Shown: piece by piece, positions 43,773 to 51,633 of the stretch | Position numbering within the stretch: position 1 is the first letter of the stretch | Layout: each line of letters opens with the position of its first letter | Source: Aurantibacter aestuarii | GTDB taxonomy: Bacteria; Bacteroidota; Bacteroidia; Flavobacteriales; Flavobacteriaceae | Reading direction: 5' to 3' | NCBI RefSeq assembly: GCF_003008425.1 | Contig: NZ_PXOQ01000007.1 | Coordinates: 372,001-436,000 of the forward strand | DNA: 64,000 nt | Position numbers and translations under genes: made by a program | Notes under the pieces: model-generated | Told to the model about the DNA's origin: nothing | Database searches by the model: none | Seen by the model: the letters and a program-made list of their open reading frames with translations, nothing else

Positions 43773-43780
43773 TAACTTTG
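43773..43780 (+). promoter_or_regulatory. Promoter -7 element upstream of tatA
   Basis: TAACTTTG matches TAnnTTTG, 20 bp before the ATG. A GTTA at the -33 position is a weak match. Confidence 0.45.
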
Positions 43781-43799
43781 TATCCTAAATTTTTTAGAT

Positions 43800-43988
43800 A
43801 TGATTTCAGCAAGTATATTTTTAGGAATGATTGGAGTACCTCAAGTCATTTTAGTAGTTGTGGTTTTATTACTTCTTTTTGGTGGTAAAAAAATTCCAGA
43901 ATTAATGCGTGGTCTTGGTAGCGGAATGAAAGAATTTAAAGACGCTAGTAAGGATGATGATGATAAAAAAGAAGTAAAAAAAGATTAA
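43800..43988 (+). CDS. tatA: Sec-independent (twin-arginine) translocase subunit TatA/TatE
   Basis: TatA oligomers form the pore for folded proteins with twin-arginine signals. The 62 residues show one N-terminal membrane helix (about residues 4-26), the Phe-Gly hinge in [24 protein letters not shown], an amphipathic helix and a charged Asp/Lys tail. All are diagnostic. It is monocistronic, between its own promoter and a hairpin terminator. tatC is not in the window. Confidence 0.95.
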   Translation: MISASIFLGMIGVPQVILVVVVLLLLFGGKKIPELMRGLGSGMKEFKDASKDDDDKKEVKKD

Positions 43989-44016
43989 TTATATCATTTT
44001 ACTATAAATAAAAAAA

Positions 44017-44034
44017 CCAACGCATTTGCGTTGG
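44017..44034. terminator. Rho-independent terminator between tatA and the DUF4837 gene
   Basis: CCAACGC, loop ATTT, GCGTTGG, flanked by A-runs before and T-runs after. It is suited to terminate tatA on the plus strand and the convergent DUF4837 gene on the minus strand. Confidence 0.85.
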
Positions 44035-44059
44035 TTTTTTTATTTAATTTATTTAGATA

Positions 44060-45040
44060 TTATTGCAAAAAGCGAATTGACTTGATAATAGCTTCAAGCT
44101 CGAACATATAATCTCTTTTATTTACAGATGGTGCAAATGTAAATCCTTCTGCTATTAGGTAACGGTTATTCTCGTCATCTCGTATAACATAAGTTACAAA
44201 AGGACCTGCCATAAAAGCGTCTTTAACATCCCATGTGGCACGCATTTCAAAAGCTGGCTTGCCATCTAAAATAGTTGTGTAAAAAAATGGTGAATAAGCT
44301 TCCTCCGTTTTCATGAAGGTACCATCGGTGGGACCTGGAATATATTTTTCGCCAATACTGTCTCTAATTTTAATTATTTGCTGTACTAAAGTAGTATCAA
44401 TGGTTAACTGGTCTAGAGGAATTTCGTACAACATTATATTTGTTGTACCTGTTGTAATATCTTTTCTTAACCAGAAAAAATTATTTTCTTCTTTTGCTGT
44501 TCTATAAACAGAAGGATATTTAATGGTAATTCCTAAACGCTCTTTAATAGCTTTATCGCTACTTAAAGATTTTGCAATTTGGCGTTTTCGTTCTTTAATT
44601 TCTACATCTTTAAAGGCTGTAATAATTTTACTAGCATTTTCTTTTAAGACTTCAATAATTTCTGTTTTAGAATTTCCTTTAACTACAACTACTTTCTGTG
44701 GTTTTGCATAAGTATTGTTATTAAAATCTACACCTTTTGAAGGATTTTTATCGATTTTTAGTATAAGTCGATTTTTAGTTGCAAAATCTGAAAAAACAGC
44801 TGTTGGAATTTGATTAATATTAAATAATGGCTCCTTTTGCGGCAAGCCATCTACAGGAGCAGCAAAAATATTGCGAATACTTTCGCCTATTTCAGAGTTC
44901 CAAGCATCGTTGTCTACAACAACAGAAAGGTTATTTAAATTTCCTGAAGAGTCCGACAGGATGCGATTTTTTTTCTTATCTCCATCATTACATGAGGTTA
45001 AAAAAACAAGAATTAAAAAAAATTGAATACAATATTTCAT
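44060..45040 (-). CDS. DUF4837 family lipoprotein
   Basis: The 326 residues begin with a lipoprotein signal (lipobox LTSC, Cys17) and an Asn/Asp/Lys-rich linker, so the product is exported and lipid-anchored. The mature part contains the DUF4837 features I recognise, including NLSVVVDNDAWNSEIG and GTFMKTEEAYSPFFYTT. Function is unknown, and the family is largely restricted to Bacteroidota. It lies 4 bp downstream of the LysM transglycosylase gene and is probably co-transcribed with it, which suggests an envelope role. It ends near the shared hairpin with tatA. Confidence 0.82.
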   Translation of the reverse strand: MKYCIQFFLILVFLTSCNDGDKKKNRILSDSSGNLNNLSVVVDNDAWNSEIGESIRNIFAAPVDGLPQKEPLFNINQIPTAVFSDFATKNRLILKIDKNPSKGVDFNNNTYAKPQKVVVVKGNSKTEIIEVLKENASKIITAFKDVEIKERKRQIAKSLSSDKAIKERLGITIKYPSVYRTAKEENNFFWLRKDITTGTTNIMLYEIPLDQLTIDTTLVQQIIKIRDSIGEKYIPGPTDGTFMKTEEAYSPFFYTTILDGKPAFEMRATWDVKDAFMAGPFVTYVIRDDENNRYLIAEGFTFAPSVNKRDYMFELEAIIKSIRFLQ

Positions 45041-45044
45041 GGTG

Positions 45045-46598
45045 TTAGCTTTTAGAGACTTTAAGTTTCATTCCTAATTTAAGTTTAGTACCACTAATAT
45101 TGTTCCACTTTTGAATATTTTCTACAGAAACTCCAGGAAATTTTTGTGAGATGCTCCAAAGCGAATCTCCAGATTTCACTGTGTAAATTTTTCCTGAGCT
45201 TGTTTTTGAAGATTTTTCAGTACTATTACTACTAGCAACTGTGGTTTTAGAAGGTATGTTCCGCGTGTAAATGGTTAGTCTTTGCCCGATACTAATATTA
45301 TTATTTCTTAAACCATTCCATTGCTTAAGCTGGCTTATTCTAACATTATATTTTCTTGCAATTTTACCTAAATAATCTCCAGCCCTTACCTTATATCTAA
45401 TTTTATTTTCAGATTGCACCAATTGAGGTAAAGGTTTTTCTCTCTTATCTTCTTCCTCTTTGACATAAGCATATATTTGCTCCTCATTAGCTACAAAAAT
45501 GGCCATATTTTCTTTTGGAAGTGTTAATGTGTAGTTTTTGTTTTTTACAAAAGGAATAATGTCTAGTTTATAAGTAGGGTTTAAATACTGGATCTCTTCA
45601 ATATCCACACCAGTCACTTCAGAAATCTGATCGAAAGAAATGGTACGTTTAATATGAATGGTATCGGTTTCAATATGTCTGTATTTAGGCTTATGTTTTA
45701 TAAACCCATGTTCTTCGGCATATTCAAAAATATACATAGTCGCTAAAAAAGCTGGTACATATCCGGCTGTTTCACGTGGTAAGAAAGGTCTCAAGTTCCA
45801 GTAATTTTTATAACCACCAGAACGTCTTATTGCTTTTAATACATTTCCTGGACCTGAATTATAAGCAGCTAGAGCTAAATCCCAATCGCCAAAAATATCA
45901 TATAAACGAGATAAATATACTCCTGCTGTTGTAGTTGATTTTATAGGGTCGCTACGCTCATCTACATAACTAGACACATCTAAACCATACTGCTTTCCTG
46001 TAGCATACATAAATTGCCATAAACCTGTAGCTCCAACACGAGATTTTGCTTTTGGTTTAAGTGCAGATTCTACAATTGCAAGATATTTCATTTCTAGTGG
46101 AATATCTAAATTGTCAAATTCTCTCTCGAACATTGGAAAATAATAGGTACTTAACCCCATTAAACGCTCTAAAGATTGATGCCTGTTTTTCAGAAAGTTT
46201 TTAATTACACTTTCAAGTTCTGCGTTATATTCTACATTAAAAGGTGTTCTTGCTTGCAAGCGTTGCAGTCGCGCTTTTAAAGTGTCTGTAGGCAATTCTG
46301 GATAATAAACCGCTTCATACTTTAAACCTGTTACATCCCTGTATATAGTATCGAATAAGGTATTACTATATAGTTCCTCTTTCCATTTCTCTTCGAAAGC
46401 TTCAGCTATTTGATTATCTAAAAGTGTTTGTGTGCTATCGGAAAGAATTTCTGCTGTAATGGTTTTAGTTTTAAAATCTATACCACCCACTTTCTCGGTT
46501 AACACTACTTTTTTTGTAGTTACCTGAGTTGTATCCTGTGCATTAATGGTATTAAAAGTCAGAACAAAAAGAAAAATAAAGAAATACTTAATAGTCAT
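45045..46598 (-). CDS. Lytic transglycosylase with two LysM domains (MltD-like)
   Basis: This enzyme cleaves peptidoglycan glycan strands to 1,6-anhydro products in the periplasm. The 517 residues have a signal peptide (residues 1-20), an SLT domain with the catalytic Glu177 in LAIVESALKPKAKS, GATGLWQFM, and AYNSGPGNV at about 245. Two C-terminal LysM repeats follow: KVRAGDYLGKIARKYNV... and TVKSGDSLWSISQKFPG..., which bind GlcNAc chains. Domain order and length match MltD. It is upstream of the DUF4837 lipoprotein gene. Confidence 0.94.
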   Translation of the reverse strand: MTIKYFFIFLFVLTFNTINAQDTTQVTTKKVVLTEKVGGIDFKTKTITAEILSDSTQTLLDNQIAEAFEEKWKEELYSNTLFDTIYRDVTGLKYEAVYYPELPTDTLKARLQRLQARTPFNVEYNAELESVIKNFLKNRHQSLERLMGLSTYYFPMFEREFDNLDIPLEMKYLAIVESALKPKAKSRVGATGLWQFMYATGKQYGLDVSSYVDERSDPIKSTTTAGVYLSRLYDIFGDWDLALAAYNSGPGNVLKAIRRSGGYKNYWNLRPFLPRETAGYVPAFLATMYIFEYAEEHGFIKHKPKYRHIETDTIHIKRTISFDQISEVTGVDIEEIQYLNPTYKLDIIPFVKNKNYTLTLPKENMAIFVANEEQIYAYVKEEEDKREKPLPQLVQSENKIRYKVRAGDYLGKIARKYNVRISQLKQWNGLRNNNISIGQRLTIYTRNIPSKTTVASSNSTEKSSKTSSGKIYTVKSGDSLWSISQKFPGVSVENIQKWNNISGTKLKLGMKLKVSKS

Positions 46599-46623
46599 AG
46601 GTCTATTTAATTGTCATGTTTTA

Positions 46624-46637
46624 ACGCCATGAGGCGT
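46624..46637. repeat. Short inverted repeat between pgk and the transglycosylase gene
   Basis: ACGCC, loop ATGA, GGCGT, flanked by T- and A-runs. It lies 26 bp upstream of the transglycosylase start and could form a hairpin, possibly a weak terminator or an operator. No further evidence. Confidence 0.3.
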
Positions 46638-46660
46638 AAAATCGTATATTTATTATATAA

Positions 46661-46689
46661 AAAAGGGCTACTTATGAGGCAACCCTTTT
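46661..46689 (-). terminator. Probable terminator downstream of pgk
   Basis: AAAAGGG and CCCTTTT arms are separated by 15 bp that pair imperfectly. On the minus strand a run of T follows the second arm. It lies 13 bp after the pgk stop. Confidence 0.6.
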
Positions 46690-46701
46690 ATAAATGCTTT
46701 T

Positions 46702-47889
46702 TTATTTTTGTATTGCTGCAATTCCAGGTAATGTAATACCTTCAAGACTTTCCAGCATTGCACCACCACCTGTACTAACGTAACTCACTTTATGTTCAAA
46801 ACCAAATTCTTTAACTGCAGCTACAGAGTCTCCTCCGCCAACTAAAGAAAAAGCTCCGTTTTTGGTTGCTTCTGCAATAGAGTTACCCAAAGCGATTGTT
46901 CCTGCTGCAAAATTTTCCATTTCAAAAACGCCTAATGGTCCATTCCATAAAATGGTTTTACATTGTTTTACAACTACATTGAAATTTTCTCTAGATTTTG
47001 GTCCAGCATCAAGTCCTTGCCAACCATCTGGGATTTCTTTAATATCCACAACTTGCGTATTGGCATTGTTATTAAAGTCGTCTGCCGCAATAACATCTAC
47101 AGGAATATGAACTTTAACATTTTTAGCTTCGGCTTGCTTTAAAATATCTAAAGCCAATTCCATTTTATCGTCTTCACAAATAGAATCTCCTACTTTACCT
47201 CCTTGAGCTTTAATAAATGTAAAAGACATTCCACCACCAATAATTAAATGGTCTACTTTGTCTAAAATATTTTCAATAATAGTAATTTTAGAAGACACCT
47301 TTGCTCCTCCCAAAATAGCTAAAACAGGTTTTTCGCCTGTTTTCATAACTTTATCGATACTTTTAATTTCCTGTTCTAATAAGAAACCAAAACATTTGTT
47401 ATCTGGGAAAAATTCTGCAACAATGGTTGTAGAAGCATGTGCTCTATGAGCAGTTCCAAATGCGTCATTAACGTAAATATCTCCTAATTTTGATAATTGT
47501 TCTGCAAAGTCTCTATCGCCCGCAGTTTCTTCATCGTGAAATCTTAGATTTTCTAAAATTAAAATTTCTCCAGGTTTTAGGTTTGCTGCGGCTGCTTCAA
47601 CTTCTTCCCCAACACAGTTATTTACAAATTTGGTCTCTACACCAACAACATTTTCGACTTCGTCTACAATATGTTTTAATGAAAATTCTTCTTGAACGCC
47701 TTTTGGACGACCTAAATGTGACATTAACACACAGCTACCGCCATCTTCTAATATTTTTATTATAGTAGGTTTAGCGGCCTTGATACGAGTAGCGTCGGTA
47801 ATTTTAAAATCTGCATCTAAGGGCACATTAAAATCTACTCTTATTAGTGCTTTTTTATCTTTAAAGTTAAAATCATTCAGGGTTTTCAT
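46702..47889 (-). CDS. pgk: Phosphoglycerate kinase
   Basis: Pgk transfers phosphate from 1,3-bisphosphoglycerate to ADP in glycolysis. The 395 residues are standard: [12 protein letters not shown] near the start, [29 protein letters not shown], the hinge [10 protein letters not shown], and the C-terminal [16 protein letters not shown] with [12 protein letters not shown]. It is monocistronic, with a TAnnTTTG element 27 bp upstream and a terminator behind it. It is divergent from holB. Confidence 0.98.
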   Translation of the reverse strand: MKTLNDFNFKDKKALIRVDFNVPLDADFKITDATRIKAAKPTIIKILEDGGSCVLMSHLGRPKGVQEEFSLKHIVDEVENVVGVETKFVNNCVGEEVEAAAANLKPGEILILENLRFHDEETAGDRDFAEQLSKLGDIYVNDAFGTAHRAHASTTIVAEFFPDNKCFGFLLEQEIKSIDKVMKTGEKPVLAILGGAKVSSKITIIENILDKVDHLIIGGGMSFTFIKAQGGKVGDSICEDDKMELALDILKQAEAKNVKVHIPVDVIAADDFNNNANTQVVDIKEIPDGWQGLDAGPKSRENFNVVVKQCKTILWNGPLGVFEMENFAAGTIALGNSIAEATKNGAFSLVGGGDSVAAVKEFGFEHKVSYVSTGGGAMLESLEGITLPGIAAIQK

Positions 47890-47915
47890 TCTTTTTAAGT
47901 TAAGTAGTTATGTTT

Positions 47916-47923
47916 CAAATATA
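47916..47923 (-). promoter_or_regulatory. Promoter -7 element upstream of pgk
   Basis: The minus-strand sequence is TATATTTG, an exact TAnnTTTG match 27 bp before the ATG, in the divergent pgk/holB gap. Confidence 0.45.
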
Positions 47924-47989
47924 ACAAAGTCGATAAACTTTTTATATATTTAAAAGACATATTATAACAACTATAATTTTTAAGTCTTT

Positions 47990-47997
47990 TATATTTG
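47990..47997 (+). promoter_or_regulatory. Promoter -7 element directly upstream of holB
   Basis: TATATTTG matches TAnnTTTG and ends 4 bp before the ATG. If used, transcription would begin at or next to the start codon, giving a leaderless or nearly leaderless mRNA. Confidence 0.45.
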
Positions 47998-48001
47998 CTT
48001 T

Positions 48002-49156
48002 ATGTTATTTAAAGATGTTTTAGGGTTAAATTATATTAAATCTCACCTTATTAAAAGCGTAGATCACGGAAGGATTCCACATGCTCAATTATTTGTGGGT
48101 CCAGAAGGATCTGGAACTCTAGCTATGGCGATTGCTTATGCGCAATACGTGTTATGTCAAAATACCGATGGGGAAAATAATACGGGAAATGCAGCTTGTA
48201 ATTTAAAGTTTGAACAGTTTTCTCATCCAGATTTGCATTTTGCATTTCCAGTAACAACTACAGACCAAGTTAAAAAACATCCGGTCTCATCTCACTTTTT
48301 ACCAGAATGGAGAACCCTTTTAAAAGAACAACCCTACGGTAACCTTTATGACTGGTATAAACGTTTAGGCGTTGATAATAAACAGGGACAAATTGGTGTA
48401 GATGAAGCTTTAGATATTATTAAAGCTTTAGCTTTAAAGTCTTACGAAGGTGGCTATAAGATTATGTTAATTTGGATGGCTGAGAAAATGAATACTGCTG
48501 CTGCTAATAAATTACTTAAACTAATTGAAGAACCACCAAATAAAACTATTTTCCTTTTAATAGCTGAAGATGAAGAGCAAATTATAAACACTATTAGATC
48601 ACGTTGCCAAATTTTACATTTTCCTCCATTGGCAGAAGAAGATATTAAAAACGGCTTGGTCAAACAGTATAGTATTTCTGAAAAAGATGCTTTAGCTATA
48701 GCAAGACAATCGGATGGTAATTACAATAAAGCTTGTGATTTAGTTTATCAAGACAGTGAAGAGATTCAATTTGAAACTTGGTTTATTACTTGGATAAGAA
48801 GTGCCTTTAAAGCCAAAGGAAACAAAACGGCTATTCATGATTTAATTAGTTGGAGTGAAGAAATTGCTAAAACAGGACGAGAAACTCAAAAACTATTTTT
48901 AAATTATTGTATTAATTTTTTTAGACAAGCTTTATTACTTAATTATAACGCTAGCAGTTTAGTATATTTTGATATTAAAACGAAAAATTTTGACTTAGCT
49001 AAATTTGCGCCATTTGTACATAATAATAACATTTTAGATATTTCTGAAGCTTTACAAGATGCAATTTACCATATTGAAAGAAATGGAAATTCTAAAATTA
49101 TTTTAACGGATTTATCAATAAAACTAACCCGATTACTTCACGCTAAACAAGACTAA
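48002..49156 (+). CDS. holB: DNA polymerase III subunit delta'
   Basis: This clamp-loader subunit helps load the sliding clamp. The 384 residues show HAQLFVGPEGSGTLAMAIAYAQ (a degenerate P-loop lacking the GKT/S lysine, normal for delta'), then YKIMLIWMAEKMNTAAANKLLKLIEEPP and TIRSRCQILHFPPL, the sensor/SRC segment shared with DnaX. The protein should not hydrolyse ATP itself. It is followed after 2 bp by a DoxX-family gene, so the two probably form an operon ending at a strong hairpin. Confidence 0.93.
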   Translation: MLFKDVLGLNYIKSHLIKSVDHGRIPHAQLFVGPEGSGTLAMAIAYAQYVLCQNTDGENNTGNAACNLKFEQFSHPDLHFAFPVTTTDQVKKHPVSSHFLPEWRTLLKEQPYGNLYDWYKRLGVDNKQGQIGVDEALDIIKALALKSYEGGYKIMLIWMAEKMNTAAANKLLKLIEEPPNKTIFLLIAEDEEQIINTIRSRCQILHFPPLAEEDIKNGLVKQYSISEKDALAIARQSDGNYNKACDLVYQDSEEIQFETWFITWIRSAFKAKGNKTAIHDLISWSEEIAKTGRETQKLFLNYCINFFRQALLLNYNASSLVYFDIKTKNFDLAKFAPFVHNNNILDISEALQDAIYHIERNGNSKIILTDLSIKLTRLLHAKQD

Positions 49157-49158
49157 CT

Positions 49159-49557
49159 ATGAAATTTATTTTATTTAATACTACAGAAATTATATTACTA
49201 TTATTTTTAGTAATAACTTTTTTACAATCCGGAATAGACAAAGTTATAGACTGGAATGGGAATATCTCTTGGCTTAAAGAACATTTTAAAAGTACATTTT
49301 TAGGTAAAATCGTGCCTTTAAGTGTAGGTATTATTTTAGCAACTGAAATTTTTGCAGGATTGCTTTGTACTATTGGTATAATTGAAATTCTAGCTTATGG
49401 CACGCGCTATTTTGCAACTATGGGAACCGTTTTATCTTGTGTAACCTTACTGTTATTATTATTTGGTCAACGCCTAGCTAAAGATTATGAAGGTGCAAAA
49501 ACCATAGCTGTTTACTTTATACCTGCTATATTTGCTTTGTATATATTTACATCTTAA
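49159..49557 (+). CDS. DoxX-family small membrane protein
   Basis: This 132-residue protein has four predicted transmembrane helices (residues ~8-24, 50-72, 78-100, 110-130). The DoxX-like start FLVITFLQSGIDKVIDWNGN and ATEIFAGLLCTIG are family features. DoxX relatives are associated with redox or thiol homeostasis in some bacteria, but function here is unknown. It is co-transcribed with holB (2 bp gap) and ends 8 bp before a strong terminator. Confidence 0.75.
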   Translation: MKFILFNTTEIILLLFLVITFLQSGIDKVIDWNGNISWLKEHFKSTFLGKIVPLSVGIILATEIFAGLLCTIGIIEILAYGTRYFATMGTVLSCVTLLLLLFGQRLAKDYEGAKTIAVYFIPAIFALYIFTS

Positions 49558-49565
49558 CTAAAAAA

Positions 49566-49587
49566 AGGCTCAACTTATGTTGAGCCT
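49566..49587. terminator. Bidirectional terminator between the DoxX and OmpH-like genes
   Basis: AGGCTCAAC, loop TTAT, GTTGAGCCT, a 9-bp perfect stem with an A-run before and a T-run after, between converging genes. Confidence 0.9.
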
Positions 49588-49612
49588 TTTTTTATAATTA
49601 GATTAAAAGTAT

Positions 49613-50122
49613 TTACTTTTTTTCATTAAATTTTTTGATAATCTCTTCTGTTAAATCCTCTCCTTCAGGTCCGTACATTACACTTGCAGTATTATCGCTA
49701 GTTCCAAAAATATAATCGTAACCATTAGATTTACCATATTCCTTTACAAACTTCTTAACGTTAGAAATTAACGAATCAACTTCTGTTCTGTACTCGTTAG
49801 CTAACTGCTGCTTTTCACCTTGTAACATACGACTTAAATTATCGTTTTTCTGTTGTAAGTTTTGAGATAATTCTTGAATACGAGATTCACTTTTTAAAGT
49901 TGCTGCTAATTCACTAGCCACTTTAACCTCTTCCTGAAAAGAGCGCCCTAAACTATCAGCTTTTTTATTTAATTTTTCTTCTCTGGCAGTAAATTTAGTT
50001 TCTAAATCTTTTTTGAAATTTACTTCATTGATAACTTTAGTATTATTTACAAAACCAAATTTTTGTTTTTGACATGAGCTTAATGCTAAAGCTGCAACTA
50101 AAATTAAACCTATTTTTTTCAT
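49613..50122 (-). CDS. OmpH/Skp-like periplasmic chaperone (lipoprotein)
   Basis: These 169 residues carry a lipobox (ALSSC, Cys17). The mature part has the Skp pattern: a short beta strand (KFGFVNNTKVINE), a long charged coiled coil (about residues 35-120) and a C-terminal YDYIFGTSDNTASVMYGPEG segment that closes the trimer base. Skp carries unfolded outer-membrane proteins. A lipid anchor is unusual compared with the soluble E. coli Skp. It is monocistronic with a TAnnTTTG element 27 bp upstream. Confidence 0.88.
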   Translation of the reverse strand: MKKIGLILVAALALSSCQKQKFGFVNNTKVINEVNFKKDLETKFTAREEKLNKKADSLGRSFQEEVKVASELAATLKSESRIQELSQNLQQKNDNLSRMLQGEKQQLANEYRTEVDSLISNVKKFVKEYGKSNGYDYIFGTSDNTASVMYGPEGEDLTEEIIKKFNEKK

Positions 50123-50148
50123 TTTATTATCTTTTATATTTTAAGCTG

Positions 50149-50156
50149 CAAATGTA
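50149..50156 (-). promoter_or_regulatory. Promoter -7 element upstream of the OmpH-like gene
   Basis: The minus-strand sequence is TACATTTG, an exact TAnnTTTG match 27 bp before the ATG. Confidence 0.45.
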
Positions 50157-50339
50157 ATGTAAACCTAAGACATGATGAAAAAATATTAATCATAAGAATT
50201 AATTATTATAATTTTATATGTGATAGTTTAATCTTATCATAAATATGTTATTTTTAAAGGTTCTAAGAGCGTAATTTTAGAATCTACACAAACTCCCTAG
50301 AAATGGTTTAAAAAAGGCTTAAAACTTTTTAAAATACGT

Positions 50340-51182
50340 TTAATTGTGCTTTATTGTATAAATGAGTGAAGAAAACTCTTTATTACGTAAACTTTTTAAG
50401 TTAGATCGCAATCCTATCCAAAATGATTTTAAAAAGTTGGATTGACCTGTTTTATATTTTTCAGATAATAAAGAAACATAAAAAGCATCAAACCACATGG
50501 GTTTAGTTTGAGTAAGTTTAAGATTGAAAGCTTTAGATAAAGCATTTATACTTTTTTTGTCAAAATGCCATAAGTGTCTTGGCACATCATATGCAGCCCA
50601 ATATTTTCCGTAATAAGATGCATCATCACTTTTGTAATTAGGTACCGCAACTATTAAAATGCCATCTGGCTTTAATAAGTTTTTAAATTGTTGCATATGA
50701 TGTTCTAAATCTGGTAAATGTTCTAAAACATGCCATAATGTAATCACATCAAAACTAGAAGGTTTTAATTGAAATAGCTCTTTAGAATCTAATATGTTTT
50801 TTTTTGTTAGTTGACTTGCAATAGTTCTGGCTTGTGGATTTGGTTCCACTCCAGTAATATTCCAACCTTCATTTAAACAAGATTTTAAAAAATGTCCTGT
50901 TCCGCAACCAATATCTAAAATATGTTTTTGATTAGATTCATGTTGCGATTTTATAAGATTAATTTTTTGCTTAAGAGTTATTTCTCGAACAGTATGATAT
51001 ATTTTTTCAAATAAATTTCTTTTACTATTGGTATGCGAAATATAATCGGTTGACTCATAATATGACGCTAAGTCATTTAATTTTGGCTGAGGTGTTGTTT
51101 CTAAATAACCATATTTATTATTTTTAACCAGAGTAAAAATTTCATTAGAAACGGAATAATCTTTTACTTTTAAATTAATCAT
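50340..51182 (-). CDS. Class I SAM-dependent methyltransferase
   Basis: This 280-residue methyltransferase has motif I HILDIGCGTGHFLKSCL, WNITGVEPNPQARTIA, FDVITLWHVLEHLPD and LKPDGILIVAVPNYKSDDA. The last two are typical of UbiG/Coq-like and glycan-associated methyltransferases with an N-terminal YGYLETTPQP segment. I use the ATG at 51180-51182; the longer frame begins with TTG nine bases upstream. It overlaps the previous gene by 8 bp and is the last gene of the DUF4175-ybeY-mnmG group. The substrate is unknown. Confidence 0.85.
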   Translation of the reverse strand: MINLKVKDYSVSNEIFTLVKNNKYGYLETTPQPKLNDLASYYESTDYISHTNSKRNLFEKIYHTVREITLKQKINLIKSQHESNQKHILDIGCGTGHFLKSCLNEGWNITGVEPNPQARTIASQLTKKNILDSKELFQLKPSSFDVITLWHVLEHLPDLEHHMQQFKNLLKPDGILIVAVPNYKSDDASYYGKYWAAYDVPRHLWHFDKKSINALSKAFNLKLTQTKPMWFDAFYVSLLSEKYKTGQSNFLKSFWIGLRSNLKSLRNKEFSSLIYTIKHN

Positions 51183-51603
51183 AATCTTCAAAAGGGTTAT
51201 ACAAATCTATATGTAATAAATGACTTAGTTGAGATGCTAAATTAGATACATAAAAATAATCTTTATGAATTACAATTATCTCATATTCTTTATCGGTTCC
51301 AATTCTTAATTCATATTTAGTATCCTGAACAGCTTTATGTATTAATAAGTAATTTGCAGAATGTTCAAATATTGAATTTTCATTAAGTTTCAAACCCAGA
51401 AACCTAACTTGAACCAGTTGTTTTTTAAATTCGAAAATATAATATTTCCTAAAGCCTAAACAGATTAAAATAAGTACACATTTTAAAATTACAGGCCAAT
51501 CAAAATATAAAGTAAAAACAGGATGTATTGGAAATAACGCAATTAAAACCGCAGTTATAATTTTATAAATATCTTTATTTTTCTTTAAAACTATAGATTC
51601 CAT
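51175..51603 (-). CDS. Small membrane protein of unknown function
   Basis: The 142 residues contain two adjacent hydrophobic helices at about 14-31 and 35-50, joined by a short turn, followed by a basic stretch (RKYYIFEFKKQLVQVRF) and a soluble beta-rich tail ending in NPFEDYD. The helical hairpin plus small beta domain resembles bacterial PH-like/YdbS-type membrane proteins, but I cannot assign a family. It sits between mnmG and a methyltransferase gene. The 30-bp gap to mnmG contains a full parS-like palindrome. Confidence 0.6.
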   Translation of the reverse strand: MESIVLKKNKDIYKIITAVLIALFPIHPVFTLYFDWPVILKCVLILICLGFRKYYIFEFKKQLVQVRFLGLKLNENSIFEHSANYLLIHKAVQDTKYELRIGTDKEYEIIVIHKDYFYVSNLASQLSHLLHIDLYNPFEDYD

Positions 51604-51609
51604 TCCGGA

Positions 51610-51625
51610 TGTTCCACGTGGAACA
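51610..51625. other. parS-like ParB-binding palindrome downstream of mnmG
   Basis: TGTTCCACGTGGAACA is a perfect 16-bp palindrome in the 30-bp gap between mnmG and the next gene. It matches the bacterial chromosomal parS consensus tGTTnCACGTGnAACa. An identical copy lies on the other side of mnmG. Confidence 0.8.
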
Positions 51626-51633
51626 CTTTAAAA

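Noticed and set aside
50123-50339. Small RNA or terminator in the gap after the methyltransferase gene
   Set aside because: Only a weak 6-bp A/T-rich inverted repeat is visible near 50310-50330, and there is no clear structure or promoter beyond that of the OmpH-like gene.
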